A stretch of 38,907 nt of DNA. Origin: Opitutia bacterium. GTDB taxonomy: Bacteria > Verrucomicrobiota > Verrucomicrobiae > Opitutales > UBA953. Of the stretch, positions 26,372-34,108 are shown one piece after another (the stretch's first letter is position 1; the number at the start of each line of letters is the position of its first letter). The translations under genes and the position numbers were made by a program. Below the pieces are notes generated by a model that had not been told where the DNA came from, did no database searches, and worked only from the letters and a program-made list of their open reading frames with translations. The stretch lies in assembly GCA_947488485.1 (NCBI GenBank), contig CANKZO010000006.1, forward strand, positions 1-38,907. The letters are read 5' to 3'.

Positions 26372-28479
26372 TTCCAGAGATAAGTGAAGACGCGACGGCC
26401 TTCGGCGGTGGATTCCTTCATATCGACGATCATCCCTGCGGGATGCGTGATCGTCGGGGCGAAATCAGGCGTGGGCGCCCAGGTGACGGTGCGACGCAGG
26501 CCCCCTTTGATACCTTCGTAGGTTTCTGCGACCTTCACGCCGCCCTGTTCGTTGAGGAACGTGGGGTTGCCTTTGGCGTCGAGACGATAGCCGAGGAAAC
26601 GACCGGCGGGCTTAGGCCAAGCGACGACTTGTTCGCCGATGGGCTTCTCGAACGTCGGGAAGCGCGAGAACCACGTCAGGTAAGCGTCGAAGAAACGACC
26701 CTTCCACGCGAGTCCCGGTCCGCCCTTGTCGCCATCATAGGCGAGATGCACGCCGGTCGGGAACCCGACGAGGATCGCGCGGACGCCCACGCCGTCGAGA
26801 AACGCGCGCTGCACGACCGGACGGTCCTTGGGCACGATCTCGAACTCGCCGTTACGGTTCTGCGGGAAGCCTTCGGGTTCGCCGTTGGCGCTCTCGGCGA
26901 ACTTGTAGATCGCGGCGATCTGCTTGTCGGTGTCGCCGCCGAGGATCGTAGGGTTGAAGGATTTTCCGGCCGGCCAGAACGACGGCATCAGCGTACCTGG
27001 ACGATACCCGGCCGGGTTGATGAGGTATTCCTTGAGCCAGCCTTCCTGCAGGCGCGCGGCGATGTTGCTGATGTCGGGACCCTGGACGCCTAAAGACGGG
27101 CGATCGCCCCAGCGATGGCAGGTGATGCACCCCGCCCCGCCCTGCGTGCCGAGGAGCTTGCGGCCGGCGGTGTCATCGCCGCCTTCGAATTTCAGGGGAG
27201 CGCGCGCATCGGATACGCCGAGCAACTTGGCGAGATCCGCGACGGCCGGGCCGTAATGCGGCATCTTGGTCTTCAGGTAAGGCCGGATGCGATAGGGCTC
27301 ACCGCTGTAGTGCGTCGTAAAGAGATCGGCGCCTTTGGCCGCCGGGCGCTCAGTGAGCACGTTGGCGAGCCACTCCGGGCGGAGCTTCCCGCCGACGCCG
27401 GTGAGGGGCGGCGGATATCGTCCGGTGTCGCCGAGATTATGGTCCCCTTGGAAATAAGGCTTACGGCCGGCGTCGGGGCCTCCCTTGCCGTCGCGCTCAT
27501 GGCAAGCGACGCAGTTGAGCGCGTGCAAAGTGAGGTCGGCGGCGAGCTTGGCTGAGGCGACTTCGTCCTTCTTCGCGAGGAAGAGCTTCAACGAAGCGCG
27601 CTGGGCTTCGGAAAGCGCATAGCGCGGTCCCTTGGCGTGGTCGGCGTCCAGACAGCCGCCTTCCGTCTTCTTCAGGGCTACGGGCTTGGCCGCGGCGTCC
27701 TTGGGCAAGTCATGGCAGGCGGCGCATTGGGCGGCGATGACGGCCTTACGGCCGGCGATCGCGAGATTCTTGTCGGCGGTGACGGACACGACGGGGACAT
27801 CCGTGCGGCCATCGCTGCCCTGGAATTCGAGCAGGTAACCGGCGATGTCGATCGCGTCCTGCTTCACCATCGTGGTCTTCGGCATGCGTCCGTCGGTCCG
27901 CACCTTGAGCGGGTCGACGATGAAGTTCGCGAGACTATCGAGGCTATACTTCGCCTTCAGGTCGCCGAAGCCGACGCTGCGATGCGTGAACTCGGAAGCC
28001 TTGGGGAGGCCGTCGGGCGGGACGAACCCTTTGCCCGGCGCATGGCACGCGACGCAGCCCAGCGTGTTGAAGAGCTCGCCACCCCGGGCACCGTTCACGT
28101 GCAGGATCTTCGCCGGGCCCTTGGAGGCGGTCTTCGGCTTCAACGAGGCGAGGTAATGTTCGATCGCGACGAGGGTCTTGTCGTCGGCCTTCGCGAGGAC
28201 CTGCGGCATGACCGTGCCAGGATGCACGGAGGCCGGATCCGCGATGAACTTACGCAACCATTCGGAACGGACGCGCTGGGTGACGGTGGCGAGCGCGGGC
28301 CCGCGCATGGCAGGCAGACCGGTCGCGCCGCCATGGCAGTTCACGCAACCGAGCTCATTGTAAAGAAGCCGACCACCTTCGGCCGTCGGCGTCGCGGCGT
28401 GGAAACGCTCGAAGCCCGTGACGAGCGGTTCGGCGCCCAGCGCGGCGCCGGCCAAGAGGATGGCGGCCCGGAAGATCAT
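26368..28479 (-). CDS. Secreted pentahaem c-type cytochrome
   Basis: Product of 703 residues with a signal peptide (MIFRAAILLAGAALGA). Five CxxCH haem-attachment motifs: CVNCH (45-49), CVACH (142-146), CAACH (252-256), CVACH (323-327) and CITCH (451-455). Four MP motifs that could supply axial methionines follow haems 1, 2, 4 and 5 (Met 91, 199, 406, 499); the third haem segment has none. The last about 150 residues carry no haem and look beta-rich, possibly a DUF6797-type domain (from memory). It would act in the periplasm, passing electrons from a dehydrogenase to the respiratory chain. The ATG at 28479 overlaps the stop of the isomerase gene as ATGA; the in-frame ATG at 28497 would add 6 residues before the signal peptide and is less likely. 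Confidence 0.9.
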   Translation of the reverse strand: MIFRAAILLAGAALGAEPLVTGFERFHAATPTAEGGRLLYNELGCVNCHGGATGLPAMRGPALATVTQRVRSEWLRKFIADPASVHPGTVMPQVLAKADDKTLVAIEHYLASLKPKTASKGPAKILHVNGARGGELFNTLGCVACHAPGKGFVPPDGLPKASEFTHRSVGFGDLKAKYSLDSLANFIVDPLKVRTDGRMPKTTMVKQDAIDIAGYLLEFQGSDGRTDVPVVSVTADKNLAIAGRKAVIAAQCAACHDLPKDAAAKPVALKKTEGGCLDADHAKGPRYALSEAQRASLKLFLAKKDEVASAKLAADLTLHALNCVACHERDGKGGPDAGRKPYFQGDHNLGDTGRYPPPLTGVGGKLRPEWLANVLTERPAAKGADLFTTHYSGEPYRIRPYLKTKMPHYGPAVADLAKLLGVSDARAPLKFEGGDDTAGRKLLGTQGGAGCITCHRWGDRPSLGVQGPDISNIAARLQEGWLKEYLINPAGYRPGTLMPSFWPAGKSFNPTILGGDTDKQIAAIYKFAESANGEPEGFPQNRNGEFEIVPKDRPVVQRAFLDGVGVRAILVGFPTGVHLAYDGDKGGPGLAWKGRFFDAYLTWFSRFPTFEKPIGEQVVAWPKPAGRFLGYRLDAKGNPTFLNEQGGVKVAETYEGIKGGLRRTVTWAPTPDFAPTITHPAGMIVDMKESTAEGRRVFTYLWK

Positions 28480-29402
28480 GCCGTCTCGCGGACGCACTTC
28501 TCGACGTAGGCGCGCGACTCGTTGATGAGCGCGGTGACCTCGGCGGTGGTCGGCATCACGGGGATGCCACGGGGCGTAGGGTGCATGAAGAGTTCGACCT
28601 GGCCGTTGAAACGGATGTCGCGCAGAGCCTTCACGATCGGGCGGTAGTCCAGCTTACCGCGGCCGGCCATCTGGCGGAGTTCCTCTTCCTTCGATGCCTT
28701 CTTGAAGATGCCCTCGGAGTGTTCCTGGAAATACATGAACGGGAGGTTCTTGGCGCCGAGGTCGCGCAGGAGCGCCGGAATCTGGTCGGCCCACTCGTGC
28801 AGGTGGTGCGGCGCGAAGGCTACGCCGAGCGCGGGGGACTTGTTCAGCTCGGCGAAGGCGCGGAGGGAGTCCGGATGATGCAGCGCCTGGTTCGAATGGT
28901 TCTCGATCGCGATGCGTACGCCGAGCTCCTCGGCCTTGGCGGCGTGGGGCTTCATCTCCTCGAGGAACTTCGCGATGGCCGCCTTGGCGGCGGCGCCGGA
29001 AGGGTTCTTCGGTCCGGTGCTGCCGCAGACGACCGTCGTGCCGCCGTGCTGTTTCACCCAGGCCATCTCGTCCTGGAGCTTGAACGGTCCGAGCGGATAA
29101 CGGGTGCTCACGCCGACCTTGACGCCGTGCTTCTTCAGCAACGCCGCGAAGGCCACGTCGCCGAGCGCGGTGGCCTGCTCGCGCTGGTCGCCGTGCACCT
29201 TGCACCAGATGTCGAGCGATTCGCTGCCGGTCTTGGCGACCTCAGGCAGCACCTCGGCGAGCGGCGCGTAGCCGTACATCGCAGACGAAAGCACGTAGCG
29301 GAGACGGAAGGGCTCCGCGGCTTGGGCCCGCAGGGCGGGTGCGGCGGCGACCGCGGCGGCGGCGAGGCCGGCGGAACGGAGGAAGTCGCGACGGGAAAGC
29401 AT
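28476..29402 (-). CDS. Tat-exported TIM-barrel sugar isomerase/epimerase-like protein
   Basis: Product of 308 residues beginning MLSRRDFLRSAGLAAAAVAA: RRDFL followed by a hydrophobic stretch is a twin-arginine export signal, implying folding with cofactor or metal before export. The mature part is an AP-endonuclease-2-like TIM barrel (sugar phosphate isomerase/epimerase superfamily): YPLGPFKLQDEMAWVKQHGG, VRIAIENHSNQALHHPDSLR (the IENH metal-ligand strand), LGVAFAPHHLHEWADQ, LPFMYFQEHSEG and FNGQVELFMHP. In other organisms Tat-exported relatives act on sugars or keto-sugars outside the cytoplasm. Met 29402 is chosen because the Tat motif starts there; the frame open to 29471 overlaps the upstream gene. 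It starts 4 bases after the DJ-1/PfpI stop and overlaps the cytochrome start. Confidence 0.9.
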   Translation of the reverse strand: MLSRRDFLRSAGLAAAAVAAAPALRAQAAEPFRLRYVLSSAMYGYAPLAEVLPEVAKTGSESLDIWCKVHGDQREQATALGDVAFAALLKKHGVKVGVSTRYPLGPFKLQDEMAWVKQHGGTTVVCGSTGPKNPSGAAAKAAIAKFLEEMKPHAAKAEELGVRIAIENHSNQALHHPDSLRAFAELNKSPALGVAFAPHHLHEWADQIPALLRDLGAKNLPFMYFQEHSEGIFKKASKEEELRQMAGRGKLDYRPIVKALRDIRFNGQVELFMHPTPRGIPVMPTTAEVTALINESRAYVEKCVRETA

Positions 29403-29406
29403 GGGC

Positions 29407-30096
29407 TTACTTCTTGGCGACTTCAGCCTCGAGCATCTTGATCCACGGGCCGACGAAGGCGCCGTTGTCATGGAAGGTGCGGCCGCTGACCATGTTCCGA
29501 TCGATGACGACGGGGGCGTTGACGAAGATCCCGCCGCAGACTTCGAGGTCGAACTTGCACTTCGGCACCGTGGCCATGCGCAGGCCCTTCACGATGCCGG
29601 CGCGGGCAGGGATCTCGACGCCATGGCAGACGCTCATCATCGGCTTCTTATTTTCCCAGAACCAGCGGGTGGCGGCGAGCAGGGCCTCGTCCTCGCGGAG
29701 ATACTCCGGGGCGCGGCCGCCGCTGAAGAAGATGCCGACGTATTCCTCGGGCTTGATGTCCTTGAAGGCGATGTCGGCGTTGATCGTGTAGCCCTCCCAC
29801 TCCTTGGTGATCGTCCAGCCCGGCTTCACCTCGTGGAGCACGGTCTGGTAGACGCGCTTCTCGGGCGTCGCGAAGACCGGCTGGAAGCCGGCTTCCTGGA
29901 GGCGGTAGACCGGATACATCGTGTCGAGCAGCTCGGTGGCGTCGCCGATGACGATCAGCACCTTGGGCTTCTTGGCGTTCTCCGGCTTGTCGGCGCCCGA
30001 CGAGATCGAGGCCTGGTTCTTGTTGTCGATGAGGCCGGCGGCGGCGGCGAACGAGCACAGGCCGAGCAGGCCGACGGTGAGGAGGCGGAGTTTCAT
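29407..30096 (-). CDS. Secreted DJ-1/PfpI-family protein
   Basis: Product of 229 residues with a signal peptide (MKLRLLTVGLLGLCSFAAAA). The mature part is a class-I glutamine-amidotransferase-like DJ-1/PfpI domain: KVLIVIGDATELLDTMYPVY (about 43-62), GIFFSGGRAPEYL (about 121-133; the Glu in this strand is a usual partner), and MMSVCHGVEIPARAG (about 153-167), where Cys in the SVCHG elbow is the expected nucleophile. Family activities include proteases, glyoxalases and sugar-modifying deglycases; the exported form is uncommon, and its substrate is unknown. First gene of the 24890-30096 operon. The ATG at 30096 is preferred; the extension to 30153 would run through the predicted promoter. Confidence 0.88.
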   Translation of the reverse strand: MKLRLLTVGLLGLCSFAAAAGLIDNKNQASISSGADKPENAKKPKVLIVIGDATELLDTMYPVYRLQEAGFQPVFATPEKRVYQTVLHEVKPGWTITKEWEGYTINADIAFKDIKPEEYVGIFFSGGRAPEYLREDEALLAATRWFWENKKPMMSVCHGVEIPARAGIVKGLRMATVPKCKFDLEVCGGIFVNAPVVIDRNMVSGRTFHDNGAFVGPWIKMLEAEVAKK

Positions 30097-30108
30097 GGGG
30101 GTATCAGG

Positions 30109-30137
30109 ACTATATCCTTTCTTGCCCGTAAAGTCAT
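30109..30137 (-). promoter_or_regulatory. Sigma-70-type promoter of the periplasmic redox operon
   Basis: On the minus strand ATGACT (30137-30132) and TATAGT (30114-30109) are separated by exactly 17 bases: 4 of 6 and 5 of 6 matches to the -35 and -10 consensus. The transcript would begin near 30102, about 6 bases before the ATG at 30096. The inverted repeat AGGA-N5-TCCT (30106-30118) overlaps the -10, and CATTACAGGTATG (30136-30148), imperfectly palindromic, overlaps the -35; either could be the operator of the divergent XylR-like regulator. Confidence 0.5.
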
Positions 30138-30179
30138 TACAGGTATGATGCACTAAAAGTAAGGTTTTTGGTCATCGCC

Positions 30180-31343
30180 ATGCCCGCCCCTGCCCATCGC
30201 CGCGCCCCGCGGGTCGCCCTCCTCATCGAGACCACCCGCACCTACACGCGCGAGCTCCTTGCCGGAGTCCGGAGCTACGTGGCGGCCCACGGCCCTTGGT
30301 CGACCTACCTTGAGCTCCGCGCCCTGGACTCCTCGCCGCCGACCTGGCTGAAGGACTGGGACGGCGACGGCATCCTCACCCGTACCTTCAGCGCGGAGAC
30401 CTCCCGGCTCGTCGCCGCCACGGGCCTGCCCGCCGTCGAGCTCCGCTCCACTCACTTCGCCGGCGGCCGACCGTTCGTCGGCTGCGACAACGAGGACATC
30501 GGCCGCATGGTGGCCGAGCATTTCTACGAGCGTGGCTTCCGGCACTTCGCGGCCTACAGCCAACGCAACGAGCAGTTCTTCGTCGAGCGCGTGGCGAACT
30601 TCAAGAAAGTCGTCCGCGGCTACGGTTGCCGCTGCCTCGAGCTGCCCGAAGACAACCCGGAGCGCGTCCCGGACTGGGAGCAGAGTCAGGCGCGCCTCAT
30701 CCAATGGATCGCGCAGCTGCCCAAGCCGGTAGGCATCTTCGCCTCGACCGACCAGCTCGGCGTCCGCCTCCTCGAGGCCTGCCAGACGGCGGGCGTGGCG
30801 GTGCCCGAAGAAGTCGCCGTCGTCGGAGCCGAGAACGAGGAGACGCTCTGCAGTTTCACCACCCCGCCCCTTTCGAGCGTCCGGTTCGACGGTCATGCGG
30901 TGGGCTTCGCCGCCGCGGAACTGCTCGATCGCCTCATGCGCGGAAAATCCGCGCGCGCCAAACCGATCCTGCTCGCCCCGAAAGGCATCGAAGTGCGCGG
31001 CTCTTCGGGCGAGCGGGTCCTCCGCGACCGACTCGTCGCCCGGGCGGTCGCGCTCATCCGCGAAGGAGCCACGCGTGGCCTCGACGTCAATGAACTCGCC
31101 GCGAAACTCGGCGCTTCGCGCAGCACGCTGGACCGCCGCATGAAGGCCGCCTTGAAGCGTTCGCCGAAAGACGAGATCCTACGCGTGCGTTTCCGCGAAG
31201 TGGAGCGGCTCCTGCGCGAGACCAACCTGACGATCGACCTCATCGCCGAGCAGACCGGCTTCACGCACAGCCACTACCTGCAGGCGGCCTTCAAGGCGCG
31301 GACCAAGCTGACGCCGGGGAAGTTCCGCCGCGCCCAGGCCTGA
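30180..31343 (+). CDS. XylR-like transcriptional regulator (LacI-type sensor plus AraC helix-turn-helix)
   Basis: Product of 387 residues. Residues about 12-270 form a periplasmic-binding-protein-like sugar sensor (RVALLIETTRTYTRELLAGV, then VGCDNEDIGRMVAEHFYERG, FASTDQLGVRLLEACQTAGV, VAVVGAENEE). Residues about 285-387 form an AraC-type double helix-turn-helix (LDVNELAAKLGASRSTLDRR; IDLIAEQTGFTHSHYLQAAF; LTPGKFRRAQ). This arrangement is that of E. coli XylR and its many relatives in Verrucomicrobiota. It diverges from the redox operon across an 83-base gap, so it probably senses the operon's substrate. ATG 30180 is preferred to the TTG at 30168; neither has a good Shine-Dalgarno sequence. 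Its stop abuts the stop of the convergent ABC ATPase gene. Confidence 0.92.
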   Translation: MPAPAHRRAPRVALLIETTRTYTRELLAGVRSYVAAHGPWSTYLELRALDSSPPTWLKDWDGDGILTRTFSAETSRLVAATGLPAVELRSTHFAGGRPFVGCDNEDIGRMVAEHFYERGFRHFAAYSQRNEQFFVERVANFKKVVRGYGCRCLELPEDNPERVPDWEQSQARLIQWIAQLPKPVGIFASTDQLGVRLLEACQTAGVAVPEEVAVVGAENEETLCSFTTPPLSSVRFDGHAVGFAAAELLDRLMRGKSARAKPILLAPKGIEVRGSSGERVLRDRLVARAVALIREGATRGLDVNELAAKLGASRSTLDRRMKAALKRSPKDEILRVRFREVERLLRETNLTIDLIAEQTGFTHSHYLQAAFKARTKLTPGKFRRAQA

Positions 31344-32414
31344 TCAGCGACGCAGGCCGACGATGTCCTCGGGCTCGGCCCAGGCGAAGAGCTTCGCCTT
31401 GGAACCCACCCGCTGCCGGGGATTGGCTTCAGCGATCCGGAGGACGATGCCCGACGGCGTCTTGAAGTCATGCAGGGAGACGTCGCCCTGGAAGAGCGAA
31501 GCTACGATCGCGCCCGCGAAGGCGTTCTCATCGGGCGCCATGAGGTCGAGTTTCAGGCACTCCGGACGGATGCAGACGGTAATCGCCTCGCCCGCGGCCG
31601 GCGGCTCGTCGGGCGTGGCCAAGGCGCCGCGGACCTCGCCCACGGCGGTCTCCGCCACGAACTCGCCCGCGCCGACCTGCGTTACCTTGCCCGGCACGAG
31701 GTTGGCGGCGCCAAGGAACGTCGCGATCCAGCTGTCGGCCGGACGACGGTAAAGGTCGATGGGGCGGCCGGCCTGGACGATCCGGCCGGCACGCATGACC
31801 GCCAGACGGTCCGCCATCGCGTAGGCGTCCTTCTGGTCATGAAGCACACAGAGGACCGTGACGCCCGTCGCGCGCGCCAGGCCGCGGATGGCTTCCCGGA
31901 CTTCAAGGCGCGAAGCCGCGTCAAGATTGCTCAACGGCTCGTCGAGCAGCAAGAAGGACGGCCGCAGAGCGAGCGCCCGGGCCAAGGCCACGCGTTGCTG
32001 CTGGCCGCCGGAGAGTTCCTGCGGACGACGGTCGGCCCAGGCGTCGGCGCCGACTAACCGGAGCGCCTCGTGGGCGCGGGACTTGATCTCCGCCGTCGGC
32101 AGCTTGTCCGCGTCGAGGGAGAAAGCGGCGTTCTCCAGCACGGTGAGATGCGGGAAGAGCGCGTAGTTCTGGGGCACGAAGCCGAAGCCCCGGTCCGCGG
32201 CCGGCGTGAAAGTGATGTCGCGATTATCGAGCAGCATCGTGCCGCCCTGCGATTCCTGCTGACCCGCGAGCAGCTTAAGGAGCGTGGTCTTGCCGCTACC
32301 CGACGGCCCGAGCAGGCAGCAGAGCGTCCCCGTCTCCACGACGAGATCCACCCCGTCGAGGACGACGGCGGATCCGAACTGGCGGCGGAGGCCGGTAAGG
32401 CGGAGGGTGGGCAC
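31344..32414 (-). CDS. ABC transporter ATP-binding protein (PotA/FbpC type)
   Basis: ATPase of a binding-protein-dependent importer of the polyamine, iron or sulfate/molybdate class. In 356 residues: Walker A LGPSGSGKTT (about 34-43), Q-loop FGFVPQNYALFPHLTV (about 76-91), signature ELSGGQQQRVALARALAL (about 133-150), Walker B SFLLLDEPLSNLD (about 153-165), H-loop VLHDQKDA, then a C-terminal TOBE-type regulatory part (about 240-356; VCIRPECLKLDLMAPDENAF). The start is GTG at 32414, supported by TTGCGC whose first base is 36 bases before it. No permease or binding protein is adjacent on either side, so the partner genes are elsewhere and the substrate cannot be assigned. Confidence 0.93.
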   Translation of the reverse strand: MPTLRLTGLRRQFGSAVVLDGVDLVVETGTLCCLLGPSGSGKTTLLKLLAGQQESQGGTMLLDNRDITFTPAADRGFGFVPQNYALFPHLTVLENAAFSLDADKLPTAEIKSRAHEALRLVGADAWADRRPQELSGGQQQRVALARALALRPSFLLLDEPLSNLDAASRLEVREAIRGLARATGVTVLCVLHDQKDAYAMADRLAVMRAGRIVQAGRPIDLYRRPADSWIATFLGAANLVPGKVTQVGAGEFVAETAVGEVRGALATPDEPPAAGEAITVCIRPECLKLDLMAPDENAFAGAIVASLFQGDVSLHDFKTPSGIVLRIAEANPRQRVGSKAKLFAWAEPEDIVGLRR

Positions 32415-32444
32415 GGGCCGAACCTAGGCCGAAGCCCCGCCGGG

Positions 32445-32450
32445 GCGCAA
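32445..32450 (-). promoter_or_regulatory. Possible -35 box of the ABC ATPase gene
   Basis: TTGCGC on the minus strand, first base 36 bases before the GTG at 32414; TAGGTT follows after 18 bases as a poor -10. Confidence 0.3.
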
Positions 32451-32501
32451 GGTCGCCCGCCGACTGTGAATGCTTTCCGCCGGGACTTCGGCTTCCCACG
32501 C

Positions 32502-32507
32502 TTGCCA
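32502..32507 (+). promoter_or_regulatory. Possible -35 box of clpP
   Basis: TTGCCA, first base 38 bases before the clpP ATG; AAGTTA follows after 17 bases as a weak -10 candidate. Confidence 0.35.
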
Positions 32508-32539
32508 CGGGACCGGTTTCGGGCAAGTTAACGGCTCCC

Positions 32540-33148
32540 ATGCGTAACGACGACGAAGACGAGGACGAGAAGACCCCGGCCGCCCCCAAGGACGGCGGAC
32601 CGAGCGCGATGCTCATCCAGAAGAAGTTCCTCGAACAGCGGAAGATCTTCCTCTGGGGCGCCGTCGAAGACGCTTCGGCCCGCGACATCGTCGAGAAGCT
32701 CCTGTATCTGGACGGCATCGACCCCGGCAAGGAGATCACCTTCTATATCAACACCCCGGGCGGCTCCATCACCTCCGGCATGGCCGTCTACGACACCATC
32801 CGGATGATCTCCTCCCCGGTGAAGGTCGTCGTGACCGGCATGGCCGCCTCGATGGGCTCGATCCTCCTCCAGGCCCCCAAGGAAAAAGGCAACCGCCTGC
32901 TCTTCCCCCACTCCCGCGTGATGATCCACCAGCCGCTCATCATGGGCCGCATCCAGGCCACGGCCGTGGACATCCACATCCAGGCCCAGGAGATGGAACG
33001 CCTGCGTTCCGAGCTCAACGAGATCCTCGCCAAGGCTTCGAAGCAGAAGATCGAGAAAGTCACCAAGGACACCGACCGCGACTTCTACATGACCGCCGAG
33101 GAGGCCATCGAGTATGGCCTCGCCGACGCGATCGTGAAGAAGCTCTGA
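32540..33148 (+). CDS. clpP: ATP-dependent Clp protease proteolytic subunit
   Basis: Barrel-forming serine peptidase that degrades proteins fed by ClpX or ClpA/C. The 202 residues carry the full catalytic triad: Ser 104 in TGMAASMGSILL, His 130 in SRVMIHQPL, Asp 181 in DTDRDFYMTAEEA; YINTPGGSITSGMAVYDTI is the substrate-binding strand. The first 20 residues are unusually acidic (NDDEDEDEKT) before the conserved MLIQKKFLEQRKIFLWG; this could be a longer propeptide. No clpX follows; instead a rhomboid protease gene starts 16 bases downstream. No Shine-Dalgarno sequence. Confidence 0.96.
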   Translation: MRNDDEDEDEKTPAAPKDGGPSAMLIQKKFLEQRKIFLWGAVEDASARDIVEKLLYLDGIDPGKEITFYINTPGGSITSGMAVYDTIRMISSPVKVVVTGMAASMGSILLQAPKEKGNRLLFPHSRVMIHQPLIMGRIQATAVDIHIQAQEMERLRSELNEILAKASKQKIEKVTKDTDRDFYMTAEEAIEYGLADAIVKKL

Positions 33149-33164
33149 GCCGGACCGCACGCGC

Positions 33165-34091
33165 ATGGGCATCGGCGACCGGGCCTACATGCGCAACCAG
33201 CGCCCCGCGCGGGAGCCGATCTCGGCCACCGCGTGGGTCGTCGGCGTGCTGGTCGCTTTCTTCATCCTTAACCTGATCCAGGAATCCGCCGGCGCGGACC
33301 TGCTCGGCTGGGCGATGCTACGGGAGAGTTCGCCGATGGCCTGGCAGTGGCTCACCCACGCCGTGCTCCACGACGGCTTCTGGCACCTGCTCGGCAACTG
33401 CCTCGTCCTCTGGTGGACGGGAGCCATCGTCGAACGTGAGCACGGCCCGCGCGTGCTCCTCGCGATCCTCGCCGCCGGCACCCTCTTCGGCGCCTTCGCC
33501 TGGGCGCTCACCGGCCTGGGCGGAGACCGCTCGGGCCTGCTGATCGGCATCTCTTCCGGCGTCTACGCGCTGATGCTCGTGGCACTCCTCGATAAACTGG
33601 ATCACGAGATCACGCTCTTGTTATTCTTCTTCCTACCCGTGACGCTCAAGGTCCGCTGGCTCCTCATCGCGATCACTTTGTTCACGGTGCTCGGCTGGGC
33701 CTTCGCCGAACTGCCGGGTCGCCACGTGTGGCCGCAGTGGCACGCCGCTTGGAATGACTCGATCGCCCACTCCGCCCACCTCGGCGGCCTGCTTTTCGGT
33801 TGGCTCGCTTATCGCCGACTCAATCAGACCAATCTGAGCGTCCAGGACGCTCCGAGGCAGGCGAGCTCCTCGGACGCAGATGACGCCCGCAGCATCGCCC
33901 GCGATGCCTACGCCGCGGAAGAGAACTCCGAGGGCGCGGATAATGAGGTGAAATCCCCATCCAACCTGACCAAGGGCCAAGCCCGAGCGGAATTAGACAT
34001 GCTCTTGGACAAGATTTCAGCCGGGGGATTCGGCTCGCTCACTGTCGGCGAGAAACGTAGGCTTGAAGAACTCAGCGCCCGCCTACGCTGA
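33165..34091 (+). CDS. Rhomboid-family intramembrane serine protease
   Basis: Cleaves single-pass membrane proteins within or near the bilayer. In 308 residues, about six membrane segments (about 22-220). Hallmarks: HxxxN in HLLGNCLVLWW (His 74, Asn 78), the catalytic Ser 131 in GISSGVYALM, and catalytic His 205 in AHSAHLGGLLFGW with the following G-xxx-G helix. The position before the serine pair is Ile where the classical GxSG has Gly, a small variation. A C-terminal cytosolic tail (about 225-308) ends with ARAELDMLLDKISAGGFGSL, a helix-rich motif often found at the end of rhomboid proteins of this group. Located between clpP and the tail-specific protease gene with 16- and 17-base gaps, so likely one transcript. 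Confidence 0.92.
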   Translation: MGIGDRAYMRNQRPAREPISATAWVVGVLVAFFILNLIQESAGADLLGWAMLRESSPMAWQWLTHAVLHDGFWHLLGNCLVLWWTGAIVEREHGPRVLLAILAAGTLFGAFAWALTGLGGDRSGLLIGISSGVYALMLVALLDKLDHEITLLLFFFLPVTLKVRWLLIAITLFTVLGWAFAELPGRHVWPQWHAAWNDSIAHSAHLGGLLFGWLAYRRLNQTNLSVQDAPRQASSSDADDARSIARDAYAAEENSEGADNEVKSPSNLTKGQARAELDMLLDKISAGGFGSLTVGEKRRLEELSARLR

Positions 34092-34108
34092 GACCCCTCC
34101 CCACTTTT

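Noticed and set aside
30097..30153. Longer start of the DJ-1/PfpI protein at 30153
   Set aside because: It would place the start upstream of a good promoter and before, not at, a clean signal peptide.
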